A stretch of 64,000 bases of DNA from JAZDEY01 sp043808325 [NCBI: Candidatus Eiseniibacteriota bacterium] (GCA_043808325.1 JAZDEY010000021.1:1-64000); one strand, 5' to 3'. Counted from the stretch's first letter, positions 22,538-31,841 are shown. Notes: generated by a model from the sequence alone, not told the origin. Made by a program: numbers and translations.

Positions 22538-24253
22538 ATGAAGCCTAGCAGAGTCCTTCTGATAAGGCCTCCCATCCACGTGAGGAGCCTCAGGTACCCC
22601 GCCGGGCCGCGCTTTGGCGTGCCCATAAGCCTGCTTTATCTGGCCGCGGTTCTGGAGAGGGATGGGACCGAGGTTGCCATATATGATGCCCTGGTCGATT
22701 TCACCTGGGCCGGCATTGAGAAGAATGATGCCGGCAACCTTCACATCGGTGCATCCTGGGCGGCACTGGTCACTAAGGTCCGCGATTACGGTCCCCAGAT
22801 AGTGGGCATCACCAACCCCTTCTCTGACTTTGCCGATTACGCGATCAAGGCTGCGCAGGAAATCAAGAAGGCATGCCCTGAGGTGGTCACCGTTCTGGGT
22901 GGGCCTCACGCCACCGTGGTTCCCGAGGCATTCCTCGCAGACGGAACGGGCATTGACTACGTCGTGAGAGGCGAAGGCGAGATCACCCTGCTCAATCTGG
23001 TCCACGCCCTGGCCGGCGAGGGCCCGGTCGAATCCATACCGGGGATATCCTACCGGGCTCGGGGTGGGGGGGCCAAGGGCGGAGGGGCACAGGATCCTGC
23101 CGCCATAGTCAACAATCCGGCCGCTCCCTTCATCACGGATCTCGATGATCTGCCGCTTCCGGCTTACCATCTGGTTCCGATGGAGAAGTACTTCGAGTTG
23201 GTGAGACTCGGGTTTCCGTCGCGGTTCACCTTCGAATATCCGGGCTGCGAACGCGAGGTCTCGATAATAACCTCGCGCGGATGCCCGTTCAAATGCGTCT
23301 ACTGCGGGAACCACCTTCACATGGGCAGGCGCTGGCGCTATAACAGCGTGCCCCACGTCCTTAAGCACATCGAGCTGCTGACGACGCGCTACGGGGTCAA
23401 CCACATTCACATCGAGGATGACAACATCGGACTTGACCCCGCACGGTTCGAATCCATTCTCGACGGCATCGCGGAGCGGAACTGGCGGATCACGTGGGAC
23501 ACCTCCAACGGCATCCGCTTTGAGGGTTTGACGCCGCATCTTCTCAAGAAGATGAAGGATGCCGGCTGCGCCTATGTCTTGCTCGGGATCGATTCGGGCA
23601 ACCAGGGAGTTCTGGATCGCATCATTGGAAAACGTCTGGATCTCGGCAATGTGGTCGAGACCGTCAGAACGTGCAAGCGGCTTAACCTTGATGCTCACGG
23701 GCTTTACGTGGTGGGATTTCCCGGCGAGACCCGCAAGGAGATCGAGGACACCTTCAACTTCGCAAAGATGATTCTCAAGGGCTTCGATGTCGTGCCCCAC
23801 CTTTGCCTGGCGCGGCCGCTGCCCGGGACGGACCTCAACGACATATGTGAGGAGCAAGGCTACCTGACAGAGCCCGTGCTGCCTGAGATAGGGAGCGAAT
23901 ATCGGACGGAGATCTATCCGCGCGTAATGATAAAGACGGAGTGGTTCACCCCTCAAGACCTCGAGCGGTGGGTCGCCCGATTCAACAGGCAGGTGATCAC
24001 GATCATAATCGCGAAAAGCCTGTGGTGGCTCGTCACCCGGCCCCAGGTGGTCCCCAGCGTCACCCGGAAGTTCGTCCATGATTTGCACAGAGGGTTTGCG
24101 GATTCCGTCAAGCGGATGTTCTTCGGAGGGCTGCTCTTCAAATTCAACTATCTCAGCCCCAACTTGCGAAAGAAGTTCACCGGACGGAGCCTTGCGGCCT
24201 GGAAGCAGGCCGGTCGCTCTGGTAGCTCCGGCCGCTCTGAGGAGCCACGATGA
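22538..24253 (+). CDS. Cobalamin-binding radical SAM protein (first of three)
   Basis: 571 residues. Residues 1-~150 form a B12-binding-like Rossmann domain (LLIRPPIHVRSLRYPAG, VTVLGGPHATVVPE, DYVVRGEGEITL) without the DxHxxG motif, as is usual in class B radical SAM enzymes. The radical SAM core begins with SRGCPFKCVYCG (Cys249, 253, 256) and continues to HGLYVVGFPGETRKEIEDTF. The C-terminal ~110 residues have hydrophobic, basic segments (VITIIIAKSLWWLVT) that may touch the membrane. Such enzymes methylate unactivated carbons or rearrange rings in lipids, cofactors and surface glycans. The stop overlaps the next radical SAM start by ATGA. Confidence 0.85.
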   Translation: MKPSRVLLIRPPIHVRSLRYPAGPRFGVPISLLYLAAVLERDGTEVAIYDALVDFTWAGIEKNDAGNLHIGASWAALVTKVRDYGPQIVGITNPFSDFADYAIKAAQEIKKACPEVVTVLGGPHATVVPEAFLADGTGIDYVVRGEGEITLLNLVHALAGEGPVESIPGISYRARGGGAKGGGAQDPAAIVNNPAAPFITDLDDLPLPAYHLVPMEKYFELVRLGFPSRFTFEYPGCEREVSIITSRGCPFKCVYCGNHLHMGRRWRYNSVPHVLKHIELLTTRYGVNHIHIEDDNIGLDPARFESILDGIAERNWRITWDTSNGIRFEGLTPHLLKKMKDAGCAYVLLGIDSGNQGVLDRIIGKRLDLGNVVETVRTCKRLNLDAHGLYVVGFPGETRKEIEDTFNFAKMILKGFDVVPHLCLARPLPGTDLNDICEEQGYLTEPVLPEIGSEYRTEIYPRVMIKTEWFTPQDLERWVARFNRQVITIIIAKSLWWLVTRPQVVPSVTRKFVHDLHRGFADSVKRMFFGGLLFKFNYLSPNLRKKFTGRSLAAWKQAGRSGSSGRSEEPR

Positions 24254-25656
24254 AAGTAGCGTTGATCAAACCGCCCGTGACGTATGCGGATTGGTACCGG
24301 CGCCCGGTGCTGGGAATGGCCTACATTGCAAGTTACCTTCGCATGCACGGCTTCGAATGCGCGATCTTTGATGCATACTACCATGGCTGGACCGAGCCGA
24401 AATTACTGGCTCGTGTTGAGGCCTACAAACCCGACGTGATCGGTTTCTCGGCGATGACCCATGAGGTGACGAGGGCGGCCGAGATCGCGGAGAAGCTTAA
24501 GAAGCGTCTCGGAGTGCCGGTGATAGTTGGGGGATCTCATGCCACGGCGATTCCGGCCAGAACACTCGAGCAGTTCCCGGTTTTTGACTACGGGGTGTGC
24601 GGTGAAGGAGAAAGGAGCCTGCTCGAGGCGCTCCGGTGCCTGGAGGCGCAAAGGCCCGCGGAGTTGCAGGCCGTCAAGGGGATAGTCTTCAGAGACAAAG
24701 GCCGGGTCCAGGTCAATGATCCGGCGCCGCTCTTGACCTCGGAGGAACTGGACGCGCTTCCCTTCCCGGTATTTGATGAGTACTACGGTGATGCGGGTGA
24801 TGCCCTGAAAGGCAAGGAAGGGTGCTACGTCTTGATGACAACGCGGGGCTGCCCCTTCAATTGTGCTTTCTGCACCCGAACCATGGGGAAGCAAGTACGC
24901 CGCCGATCGGCCGAGAAGGTCTGTCTCGAGATGGAGCAGGCGATCGCGCGGTATTCGGCTCACACCTTTGACTTCTATGACGACATCATGATCTATGATA
25001 ACAAGGAAAGCCGAGGCCTTTTGCAGATGATGATCGATCGCAGGCTTCCCGAGCGCGCCCGATGGTGCGGGGTCACGAGGGCGGACCTGGTCAGACCCGA
25101 TCTGATGGCGCTGGCAAAGCGCGCGGGTTGTTTCCGGTTGGGGATCGGAGTCGAGTCGGGCGACGACGAGATCCTGAAGGCCGTAGGCAAGGGCACGACC
25201 GTCGCGCAGGTCAAGGAGGCGGTCCGGACCATAAAGGAGGCGGGCATTGCCGTCGATGCGTACTTCATTCTGGGCCATCCCAACGAGACCCGCGAGACCT
25301 TGAGGAAGACCGTCAAGCTCTCGACCCAGCTCAAGACGGATATGATCGCGGTTGGGTTGATGGTGCCGTATCCGGGTACCAGGATCTTCGACATGGCCCA
25401 GAATGGGCAGTGCGGCTACCGGCTGCTCAGCGAAGACTGGTCGCAGTACGATAAGTACGGCGGAAGAGTGCTCGAAGTCGAGGGGCTTTCATACGCCGAG
25501 CTGGCCAAGTGGCAGAGACGCGCCGTCATCAATTTCTACGTCAAGAACCTCAAAGTCCGCGATGGCGCGCGATACTTCTGGAAGCGGCGGCGAGCCGTGG
25601 GCTTCCTTCTCAAACAGAGAATCACTTCGCGCCTCGGAAGAGCACGGGCGACGTAG
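24250..25656 (+). CDS. Cobalamin-binding radical SAM protein (second of three)
   Basis: 468 residues. B12-binding-like domain (KVALIKPPVTYADWY, VPVIVGGSHATAIPART, DYGVCGEGERSL) followed by the radical SAM core with TTRGCPFNCAFCTR (Cys201, 205, 208) and AYFILGHPNETRETLRKTV. A YPGTRIFDMA motif and a basic C-terminal tail (YFWKRRRAVGFLLKQR) resemble enzymes encoded in surface glycan and lipid gene clusters. It starts inside the stop of the preceding radical SAM gene, so the two are probably made in equal amounts. Substrate unknown. A TM-associated methyltransferase follows after 165 nt. Confidence 0.85.
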   Translation: MKVALIKPPVTYADWYRRPVLGMAYIASYLRMHGFECAIFDAYYHGWTEPKLLARVEAYKPDVIGFSAMTHEVTRAAEIAEKLKKRLGVPVIVGGSHATAIPARTLEQFPVFDYGVCGEGERSLLEALRCLEAQRPAELQAVKGIVFRDKGRVQVNDPAPLLTSEELDALPFPVFDEYYGDAGDALKGKEGCYVLMTTRGCPFNCAFCTRTMGKQVRRRSAEKVCLEMEQAIARYSAHTFDFYDDIMIYDNKESRGLLQMMIDRRLPERARWCGVTRADLVRPDLMALAKRAGCFRLGIGVESGDDEILKAVGKGTTVAQVKEAVRTIKEAGIAVDAYFILGHPNETRETLRKTVKLSTQLKTDMIAVGLMVPYPGTRIFDMAQNGQCGYRLLSEDWSQYDKYGGRVLEVEGLSYAELAKWQRRAVINFYVKNLKVRDGARYFWKRRRAVGFLLKQRITSRLGRARAT

Positions 25657-25821
25657 CTCAGCGTAGCTCAATTAGGTTGCCAATTTCACAGCATGGCGGT
25701 ACCTTCCAAATGAACGCGCCCAATAAACGCGTCGGGTGCACTGCTTGAGCCTAGGGTTTCCACGTCGGTTTGGCGCGCGGGCCCGCCGCTTGAGCAGCCG
25801 CGGTCTGAGGGGGAGGGTTCG

Positions 25822-26595
25822 ATGGCTTTGAGGGAGGAGCTGGAGGGGCAGGGCAAGTGGCTCTTCAGGTGGAGAAGCTACCTGCCGCTCTTACTGATAC
25901 CTCTGCTGTTCCTAGCCCTGAGGCATTCCGGGGGGCTGGGGCGCGTCGGCGGCCCTGTGGCGGCGGGCGTGTTTAAAGGATTCTGTGTCGCCATCTCCTT
26001 CGCGGGTCTAGCGATCCGGGGGATCACCGTCGGCTACATTCCCGCGGGGATCTCCAACCGGAACACGGCGCGCCTCGAGGCCGTGGACGTGAGGACCACC
26101 GGCGCCTACTCGATAGTCAGGCACCCCTTATATTTCGGCAACTTCCTTATCTTCCTGGGTGTCACCCTCTCCATCCAGGTGTGGTGGTTCGTGCTGATTG
26201 CTGCCCTGGCATTCTGGCTATATTACGAACGCATCATGCTTGCCGAAGAGGGATTCCTGAGGAGCAAATTTGGGGAGGCTTATTCGGAATGGGCCACGAG
26301 GACTCCGGCCTTCTTTCCAAGAGTGAAGTCCTGGCGCCGGCCGGTGACGCCGTTCTCTTTCCGGAACGTTCTAAGGCGGGAGTACACGGGGTTTTTCGAG
26401 ATAATTGCCGCCTTTGCTTTGCTTGAGTTTGCCGGCAGCTGGCTCGCCGAAGGGCGACCACGATTCAGTCTGGCATGGGGGATACTGCTGGCCATCGCCT
26501 TCGTGACTTATCTGACCCTGAGAACCCTGAAGAAGACTACCCGGCTGCTGGAAGCCGGCCGCCCGGCGGCTTCGGTTTCAGATGGGAAGGAGTGA
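25822..26595 (+). CDS. ICMT/PEMT-type membrane methyltransferase (possibly LmtA-like)
   Basis: 257 residues, six or more membrane helices. SAM-binding signature of the isoprenylcysteine/phospholipid methyltransferase group: TTGAYSIVRHPLYFGNFLIF, then WLYYERIMLAEEGFLRSKFG and WATRTPAFFP. The YYERIM...FLRxKFG...WAxxTPAF pattern recalls lipid A 1-phosphate methyltransferase (LmtA, known from Leptospira) more than eukaryote-like ICMT, so a lipid phosphate is a plausible substrate; this is from memory and needs a search. Its placement after two cobalamin radical SAM genes supports envelope lipid modification. A weak GGGGGAGG-like site precedes the ATG. Confidence 0.7.
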   Translation: MALREELEGQGKWLFRWRSYLPLLLIPLLFLALRHSGGLGRVGGPVAAGVFKGFCVAISFAGLAIRGITVGYIPAGISNRNTARLEAVDVRTTGAYSIVRHPLYFGNFLIFLGVTLSIQVWWFVLIAALAFWLYYERIMLAEEGFLRSKFGEAYSEWATRTPAFFPRVKSWRRPVTPFSFRNVLRREYTGFFEIIAAFALLEFAGSWLAEGRPRFSLAWGILLAIAFVTYLTLRTLKKTTRLLEAGRPAASVSDGKE

Positions 26596-26601
26596 CCGAC
26601 A

Positions 26602-27447
26602 ATGTGCGAGTTCTGTCACAAACACGGCGAGGGCAGAAAGTGGTACTTGGAGGCCAAGAACTACTCGGAGGATCTGCTAAGCGACGCGCGCAGGCGCAAG
26701 TTCATCAAGGGCTTCTTTGGCGAGGCCGGCGATTTCAGCGATCCCACCCCACAGCTGGAAAAAATGACCAAGCTGCCGGGTTTCGTGAGGCGGGTCGTGA
26801 CCTGGAACGTGAATCGCAAAATGAAGAAGATTCATTACGGCCAGGTGTTGCCGCTGGAGGATGTGGAGGAGGTATTCGGTTTTGTCAATTCGATCACCCG
26901 TTTGAGCTGCATTTGTCGCAAGATGACGACGGGCAGAGAGCAGCGTTATTGCTATGGCATCAGCATGGCTCCTCAGGATGGCGAGTTCGGCAAGCTTCTG
27001 AAAGAGGTCAACCCTAGCCTCCTCGCAGGGATTGAGGCCGGCGGGGTTGAACGTCTTGGCAAGGAAGAAGCCATTGCGGCCTTCCGGGAACACGAGAAAG
27101 ACGGTCTGTGCCACACGGTTTGGACCTTCGTGGCCCCTTTCATAGGCGGGATCTGTAACTGCGACCGATCCGATTGCCTTGCCATGCGTTCGACCGTGAC
27201 CTACGGGCTGCCGGTTATGTTCCGGGCGGAGTACGTTGCCGATTCGGACCTTGACCTGTGCAGCGGGTGCCGCGCCTGCATGCGGGTGTGTCAATTTGGC
27301 GCGATCGGCTACAGTGCCGGCCGCCGGAAGGCCGTGATCGATCCCAGAAGATGCTATGGTTGCGGCATCTGCCGTACGGTCTGCGCCAAGGAGGCGATAG
27401 CGCTGAAGCCTCGTATCTCGGTAGCGGCCGCCGCCGGTCTGTGGTAG
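26602..27447 (+). CDS. Multi-cysteine protein with two 4Fe-4S ferredoxin motifs
   Basis: 281 residues. The C-terminal domain has two classic clusters: CSGCRACMRVC (Cys220-230) and CYGCGICRTVC (Cys251-261). Upstream lie further cysteines arranged as CEFC (2-5), CIC (103-105), CYG (117), CH (170) and CNCDRSDC (185-192), enough for one more metal site. The N-terminal ~200 residues match no family I can name. Starts 6 nt after the methyltransferase stop behind GGGAAGGAG, so co-transcribed. It may supply electrons to the neighbouring radical SAM enzymes (inference). Confidence 0.7.
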   Translation: MCEFCHKHGEGRKWYLEAKNYSEDLLSDARRRKFIKGFFGEAGDFSDPTPQLEKMTKLPGFVRRVVTWNVNRKMKKIHYGQVLPLEDVEEVFGFVNSITRLSCICRKMTTGREQRYCYGISMAPQDGEFGKLLKEVNPSLLAGIEAGGVERLGKEEAIAAFREHEKDGLCHTVWTFVAPFIGGICNCDRSDCLAMRSTVTYGLPVMFRAEYVADSDLDLCSGCRACMRVCQFGAIGYSAGRRKAVIDPRRCYGCGICRTVCAKEAIALKPRISVAAAAGLW

Positions 27448-27488
27448 CGAGAGTGCTTGATGGCCGGCAAAGATAGCCAATAATGACC

Positions 27489-27519
27489 TTGACAGGCACC
27501 CGGGGGGGTGCTTTATACT
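27489..27519 (+). promoter_or_regulatory. Predicted promoter before the third radical SAM gene
   Basis: TTGACA (27489-27494) followed by CTTTATACT: TTTATA gives a 17-nt spacer, TATACT (27514-27519) a 19-nt spacer. An unusual run of seven G fills the spacer. The predicted transcript starts near 27525 and carries the structured leader listed next. Confidence 0.55.
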
Positions 27520-27523
27520 ATTG

Positions 27524-27638
27524 ACCCGCAAGGATAAGCTTGCGGTATAGCGGCAATTGCATGATAGTAAGCCCGTGACTCGAACGAGCCGGGCGGAGCC
27601 TGTGGCCCTGCTAAGGGTACCCTAACTACGGAGCGCCA
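27524..27638 (+). promoter_or_regulatory. Structured 5' leader of unknown class
   Basis: A ~115-nt leader with hairpins packed one behind another: CCGCAAG/CTTGCGG (27526-27545, 7-bp stem, loop GATAAG), GCCCG...CTC-GAAC-GAG...CGGGC (27571-27594), and the palindrome AGGGTACCCT (27614-27623), then GGAG 5 nt before the ATG. It does not match cobalamin, SAM, TPP or c-di-GMP riboswitch cores that I know. It may be a riboswitch or attenuator of a new type, or just a stable leader. Confidence 0.35.
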
Positions 27639-29063
27639 ATGAAAACCCTACTGGTTAATCCACCGGCGGGCCTCTCTTATGGGGTCCTCGGCATAAGTCG
27701 CCCGCCTCTGGGCCTTGCCTATATTGCCTCAGTTCTCAAGACCCGCGATCACGAGGTCGAAATAGTCGATTTCAACGTGGGCCGGTGGAACTGGAGAAGA
27801 TATCCCTACGACAAGTTCGATGTCGTCGGCATATCGGTTGACACCTCGCGATGCGGTATCGCCATGAAAATCGCCCGGGTCGCAAAGCGCAAGGGTGCGA
27901 TCGTGGCGGTGGGTGGTCCACACGTCAGTTTCCTGGACAAGGAAGCCCTGGCCAGTGGGGTGGTCGATTACGTGGTCCGAAACGAGGGGGAGTACTCTTT
28001 CCTCTCGTTGGTTGAGTTCCTCGCCAAGCGGGGCCGCTTTGAGGATGTCAAAGGTGTCTCCTACATGGATGGTGGCCGGTTTGCGCGGACTCCCGATGCT
28101 TCGCCAATCGCCGACCTGGATGCGCTGCCCTTCCCGGCACGGGACCTTCTGCCGCTCGCGCTATACAAGGAGCGGATGAACGGCCGGGTGATGACTACTT
28201 TGGTCACTTCCCGAGGCTGCCCATTTAACTGTGAGTTCTGCTCGTCTTCTCAGTTCATGGGGGTTGCCTGGAGGGCCAGGTCGCCCGAGAGCATCATGAA
28301 GGAAGTCGAGTTGCTCTACGAGACGTACGGCTACCGCGCGCTCTCGTTTGTCGATGATAACTTCACCCTTAATCCCCAACGTGTCTCACAAATCTCCGAG
28401 ATGATAATCGCCAAGGGCTACGATCTTGTCTGGGCCGCAATGACCCGTGTGGACACGATAGTGAAGAACCCGGGAATGGTTCGCACGATGGCGCGGGCCG
28501 GCTTCAAGTGGACTTTCATCGGTTTTGAGAGCGGTAACCAGGAAGCCCTGGATGGGTATGGGAAGAAAGCGTTGGTGGGCGATGCCTTTAAAGCCATGGA
28601 GATTCTGCGGGAAAACGGGGTGGAAGTCACCGGGGCCTTCATCCTTGGGGCTCCCCAGGAGACCAAGGAAATGGTCAAGAAGACCATCGATTACGCAAAA
28701 CGGCTTGACCCTCGCCGGGTCCAATTCTCGATCCTGACACCATATCCGGGGACCAAGCTCTATGAAGATGTAAAGGACAGACTCCTCACGCGGGACTGGG
28801 CACAATACTCGGGGTTGCATCCCACGATAAAGCTGGATCACATATCTCCGGGCGGGATGAGAGGGCTTCAGGCTTTGGCCTACGTGTCCTTCTATTTGCG
28901 CCCTTCGAAGGCGCGTGAGAATATGCCCCATATCAGGAGGGTTATCCCCAGGGTCTCAAAAGAGGTGGTGTTGGGCCTGGTTACCCCGACGGTCAACGTG
29001 GTCTCCTATTCCTGCTTGTGTGTATGGAAATGGCTCGTCGGCATGCACAGACTGTTTGGGTAG
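27639..29063 (+). CDS. Cobalamin-binding radical SAM protein (third of three)
   Basis: 474 residues. B12-binding-like domain (KTLLVNPPAGLSYGVLGISR, VAVGGPHVSFLDKEAL, DYVVRNEGEYSFL), radical SAM core with TSRGCPFNCEFCSS (Cys194, 198, 201), ESGNQEALDGYGKK and GAFILGAPQETKEMV, then LTPYPGTKLYEDV. The C-terminus carries a probable membrane helix (NVVSYSCLCVWKWLVGM). It has its own promoter and a structured leader, so it may be expressed apart from the four genes before it. Substrate unknown; close in design to the other two radical SAM proteins but clearly not a recent duplicate. Confidence 0.85.
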   Translation: MKTLLVNPPAGLSYGVLGISRPPLGLAYIASVLKTRDHEVEIVDFNVGRWNWRRYPYDKFDVVGISVDTSRCGIAMKIARVAKRKGAIVAVGGPHVSFLDKEALASGVVDYVVRNEGEYSFLSLVEFLAKRGRFEDVKGVSYMDGGRFARTPDASPIADLDALPFPARDLLPLALYKERMNGRVMTTLVTSRGCPFNCEFCSSSQFMGVAWRARSPESIMKEVELLYETYGYRALSFVDDNFTLNPQRVSQISEMIIAKGYDLVWAAMTRVDTIVKNPGMVRTMARAGFKWTFIGFESGNQEALDGYGKKALVGDAFKAMEILRENGVEVTGAFILGAPQETKEMVKKTIDYAKRLDPRRVQFSILTPYPGTKLYEDVKDRLLTRDWAQYSGLHPTIKLDHISPGGMRGLQALAYVSFYLRPSKARENMPHIRRVIPRVSKEVVLGLVTPTVNVVSYSCLCVWKWLVGMHRLFG

Positions 29064-29125
29064 GTCAACGGGGAGCGCGAGATCCCTTCCTACAGCGCTA
29101 CGTTCCTGTGTCCCGCTTCGTGGTC

Positions 29126-29584
29126 TTAGGTCGTTTGCCGCCGGTTCTTTAGGGCCTCGTCGACATATGCCTCGAGCTGCTGAATCGCGAATTGCTGATC
29201 CGCGATGATCGCTCTCACCACATCCCCTATGCTCACCAGCCCCACCAGCCGGCCCTCTTCGAGCACGGGCAGATGACGGACGCGCTTCTCGGTCATCAAG
29301 GCCATGCATTCCTCGAGCGTGCGCCAGGTGGGTACATAGAAAACCGATCTGGTCATAACGTCAGCCACCGGTGTTTCCTTGGACCATCTTCCCTGGAGCA
29401 CAATCTTGCGTGCGTAATCTCGCTCCGAGAACATCCCAACTACTTGTTCGCCATCGATCACCACCAGGGCACCGATGCCCTTGTCGGCCATCAACTTGAG
29501 AGCCTCATAGACGGATGCCTGTGGAGGGATTGATGTAACGCTGCGGCCTTTCTTCTCCAGGATATCTGAAACCATGACCTTCAT
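29126..29584 (-). CDS. Tandem CBS-domain protein
   Basis: 152 residues from the ATG behind AAGGAAGG giving MKVMVSDILEKKG. Two CBS motifs: SVYEALKLMADKGIGALVVI with VVGMFSERDYARKIV, and TLEECMALMTEKRVRHLPVL with LVGLVSIGDVV. CBS pairs bind adenine nucleotides and usually regulate a partner; this one stands alone, convergent with the third radical SAM gene. The ERDYARKI segment is typical of the stand-alone group. The partner is unknown. Confidence 0.85.
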   Translation of the reverse strand: MKVMVSDILEKKGRSVTSIPPQASVYEALKLMADKGIGALVVIDGEQVVGMFSERDYARKIVLQGRWSKETPVADVMTRSVFYVPTWRTLEECMALMTEKRVRHLPVLEEGRLVGLVSIGDVVRAIIADQQFAIQQLEAYVDEALKNRRQTT

Positions 29585-29804
29585 GCCGACACCTTCCTTT
29601 CGGGTGGCGAATTGCCCGCTCCGGTCGGATATCGATCCGCGGAGGGTCAGCGGTCCAAGCAATCGGAATCGCTTGAACGAATCTGCAATTCGCTTCTCAG
29701 CTGAGTCTGGCGCACGGGTGGCGTTTAGTCAAGTGCGTTGTGGCGCCTGCCCATGGTGCCCATGGATGGAGTCTCCAAAATGGGGAATCGCCGGCGTGGC
29801 GGCG

Positions 29805-31553
29805 CTACCGAGCCACAAGGATTTTCTGAATGCGCACCTGGCCTCGCGCGGCCAATCTTGCGAAATAGATCCCCGGGGAAACCTGGCGCTGCTCGTCGTC
29901 TCGGCCGTCCCATATTGTGGAATGTTCGCCGGCAGAGAAAGCCCGATCCACCAGCACCGCAACCATGCGACCCTGGGTATCGGAGACCGTGATTCTGACA
30001 TGCTCCTCTGTCGGCAGGCCGAACCCGATCGACGTGGAACTGGTACACGGGTTGGGGCAGCCGGGCCCGAGCCATACCCCGCGCCTCGGATCGCTACCGG
30101 GCACTACTGAGGAGCCGGGGTCGAGCGTGACGGTGATGGTCGGAGACGAAGACGGCAGGATGTTGACGCCGACGTAACAGACCGCGAATGGGCCCGAGTC
30201 ATCAATCTGGAGCAAGGTCCCACCGGTAACGGTCACGGCTCCCGCTTCATTCGGCATCAGGAAACGGAGATGGGCGTGCTCAAACCGCTGGGCGATGTTA
30301 TTGGTGATGTTGGCCGTTACCGTATAGTTGGTGCCGTTGTTGGCGGGCGAGTATACGACATTGAGATTGCGGCCGGTTGACCCGGCAGAGATTGTGGCCG
30401 TGGGCTGGAGCACTCCGCTGGAGACGCGGACGAGCCGATATGATCGCTCGCCGTTACAGGCATTGTTGGTCTTGAGGTTGTAAGGCGGCGCCGATATGCT
30501 GCCTACGTCCCGGTGGTCGTGACCCGACAGCGCCATGTCTGCGCCGAGGCTCGTGAGGTTGATCTGATTGGAGAAGTCCGAGTGATAGAAGAGTACGTAA
30601 GTGGCGCTCCCCGCCAGGGCCATGTCGTTGGCAAGCCACTGCATCTGGCCGGATGTGAAACTCTGGCCGCCATAGATGCTGGGGCGCCAACCCTCATAAT
30701 TGAGATAGGCCTCGAGCCCGATGTAGTGCACCGGACCGTAATCGAAACTATAGTCCTGAGTATAAGACGGTGCACCCGGAGGAGGGCTGTCAAGGCGCTC
30801 CCATCCGAAGAACTTCCACCAGTTGTGGCGCGCCGTGCCGCCGGGAGGAGGCGTATCATTCCAGCCCCCGATGTCGTGATTGCCCGAGGTCAGGAAGACC
30901 GGAACATCGAATTCGCCAAGCAAAGCCTGGGCCCGGGTGAAATAGTGCTTTGAGAGGTAATCCTCAAGCTCGCCTTCGTTAATAAAATCACCCGTGATCA
31001 ACACGAACTCTGGATTGATGATATTCACATCCCGAATGATCTCGCGCAAGTCGAGCATGGAGGACGAATCCGTATCTGCGCCGCTCTCGTAGTAGTAGAG
31101 CTCGGTCGGCAGGTGCGTATCGCTGATGTGGATGAAGTAGTAGTCATCCTTGAATTGGGGAAGTACCTGGACGGCATGCCGGGTCGTATCCGCGATCCCT
31201 CCATTTGCGGTCACCACAAGGTCATAGAGATCGTAGACGGGAACCGGGGGTATCGTTGCCATAACACTCCACCACAGCGTGGTCGGATCATAGGTGGAGG
31301 AGATGACCTGCAACGGAACATGGATCTCATTGCGAAGGAGCTCGGCAGCCCAACCGGAGGTACCTGGGGCGGCTTCGCAGGCGATGGACAGCGTGCTGCC
31401 CGGGACGACCAGTGCCGGTACGTTAAGCAGCGGACGCTGGATTACGGTCAGGGTATCGGCAGCGCACTCACCGGTGGCAGGGCAGCCCAGAGTCATGGCT
31501 ACCGCAAAGCCGGCCCACAAAACGAAAAAGACCGCGTACGGTCTGGTGCTCAT
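29805..31553 (-). CDS. Secreted metallophosphoesterase with type A sorting domain
   Basis: 582 residues. Signal peptide MSTRPYAVFFVLWAGFAVAM, start 8 nt behind AGGAG. Calcineurin-like motifs in order: HISDTHL (DxH), LITGDFINEGE (GD), LTSGNHDIGG (GNHD), FYHSDF (H) and LSGHDHRDV (GHDH), so the two-metal site is complete. An Ig-like domain precedes it. The end has CPNPCTSSTS, IWDGRDDEQRQ and GIYFARLAARGQVRIQKI with final Arg, a FlgD-like sorting domain with PNPC in place of PNPF. Probably an extracellular phosphodiesterase or phosphatase. Confidence 0.85.
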   Translation of the reverse strand: MSTRPYAVFFVLWAGFAVAMTLGCPATGECAADTLTVIQRPLLNVPALVVPGSTLSIACEAAPGTSGWAAELLRNEIHVPLQVISSTYDPTTLWWSVMATIPPVPVYDLYDLVVTANGGIADTTRHAVQVLPQFKDDYYFIHISDTHLPTELYYYESGADTDSSSMLDLREIIRDVNIINPEFVLITGDFINEGELEDYLSKHYFTRAQALLGEFDVPVFLTSGNHDIGGWNDTPPPGGTARHNWWKFFGWERLDSPPPGAPSYTQDYSFDYGPVHYIGLEAYLNYEGWRPSIYGGQSFTSGQMQWLANDMALAGSATYVLFYHSDFSNQINLTSLGADMALSGHDHRDVGSISAPPYNLKTNNACNGERSYRLVRVSSGVLQPTATISAGSTGRNLNVVYSPANNGTNYTVTANITNNIAQRFEHAHLRFLMPNEAGAVTVTGGTLLQIDDSGPFAVCYVGVNILPSSSPTITVTLDPGSSVVPGSDPRRGVWLGPGCPNPCTSSTSIGFGLPTEEHVRITVSDTQGRMVAVLVDRAFSAGEHSTIWDGRDDEQRQVSPGIYFARLAARGQVRIQKILVAR

Positions 31554-31841
31554 AATACACGCTCCTAGTCTGCCTCGGCGATGGTTGTTGTGATCTGGCA
31601 GCATCATTATACCATATCTTATGACTCCGGGGAAGCCGAATGGTTGCGGGGGAGCCCCGGGCCAGGAAGGAAGCTCTGGAAGCGCTGGGCTCTCTCGATC
31701 GCCGACCTGGTGCCCCGGCACACCACTCGCCGAATCTCTATATGCGGTGGGCCTTCACATGGTATATATTTCCCCTAAGGTGGATGTGATTGTAAGGTAG
31801 GGAAATCTGCTCTTTGGCGGCGCTGCGGGAAGGGAAGGAAG

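Noticed and set aside
22355-24088. Long open frame on the minus strand (577 codons)
   Set aside because: It is the mirror of the first cobalamin radical SAM gene, whose Cys triad and family motifs are clear; the mirror has no motif and no signal for initiation.
27524-27638. Cobalamin riboswitch before a cobalamin enzyme
   Set aside because: The conserved B12-box and core junction sequences are absent.
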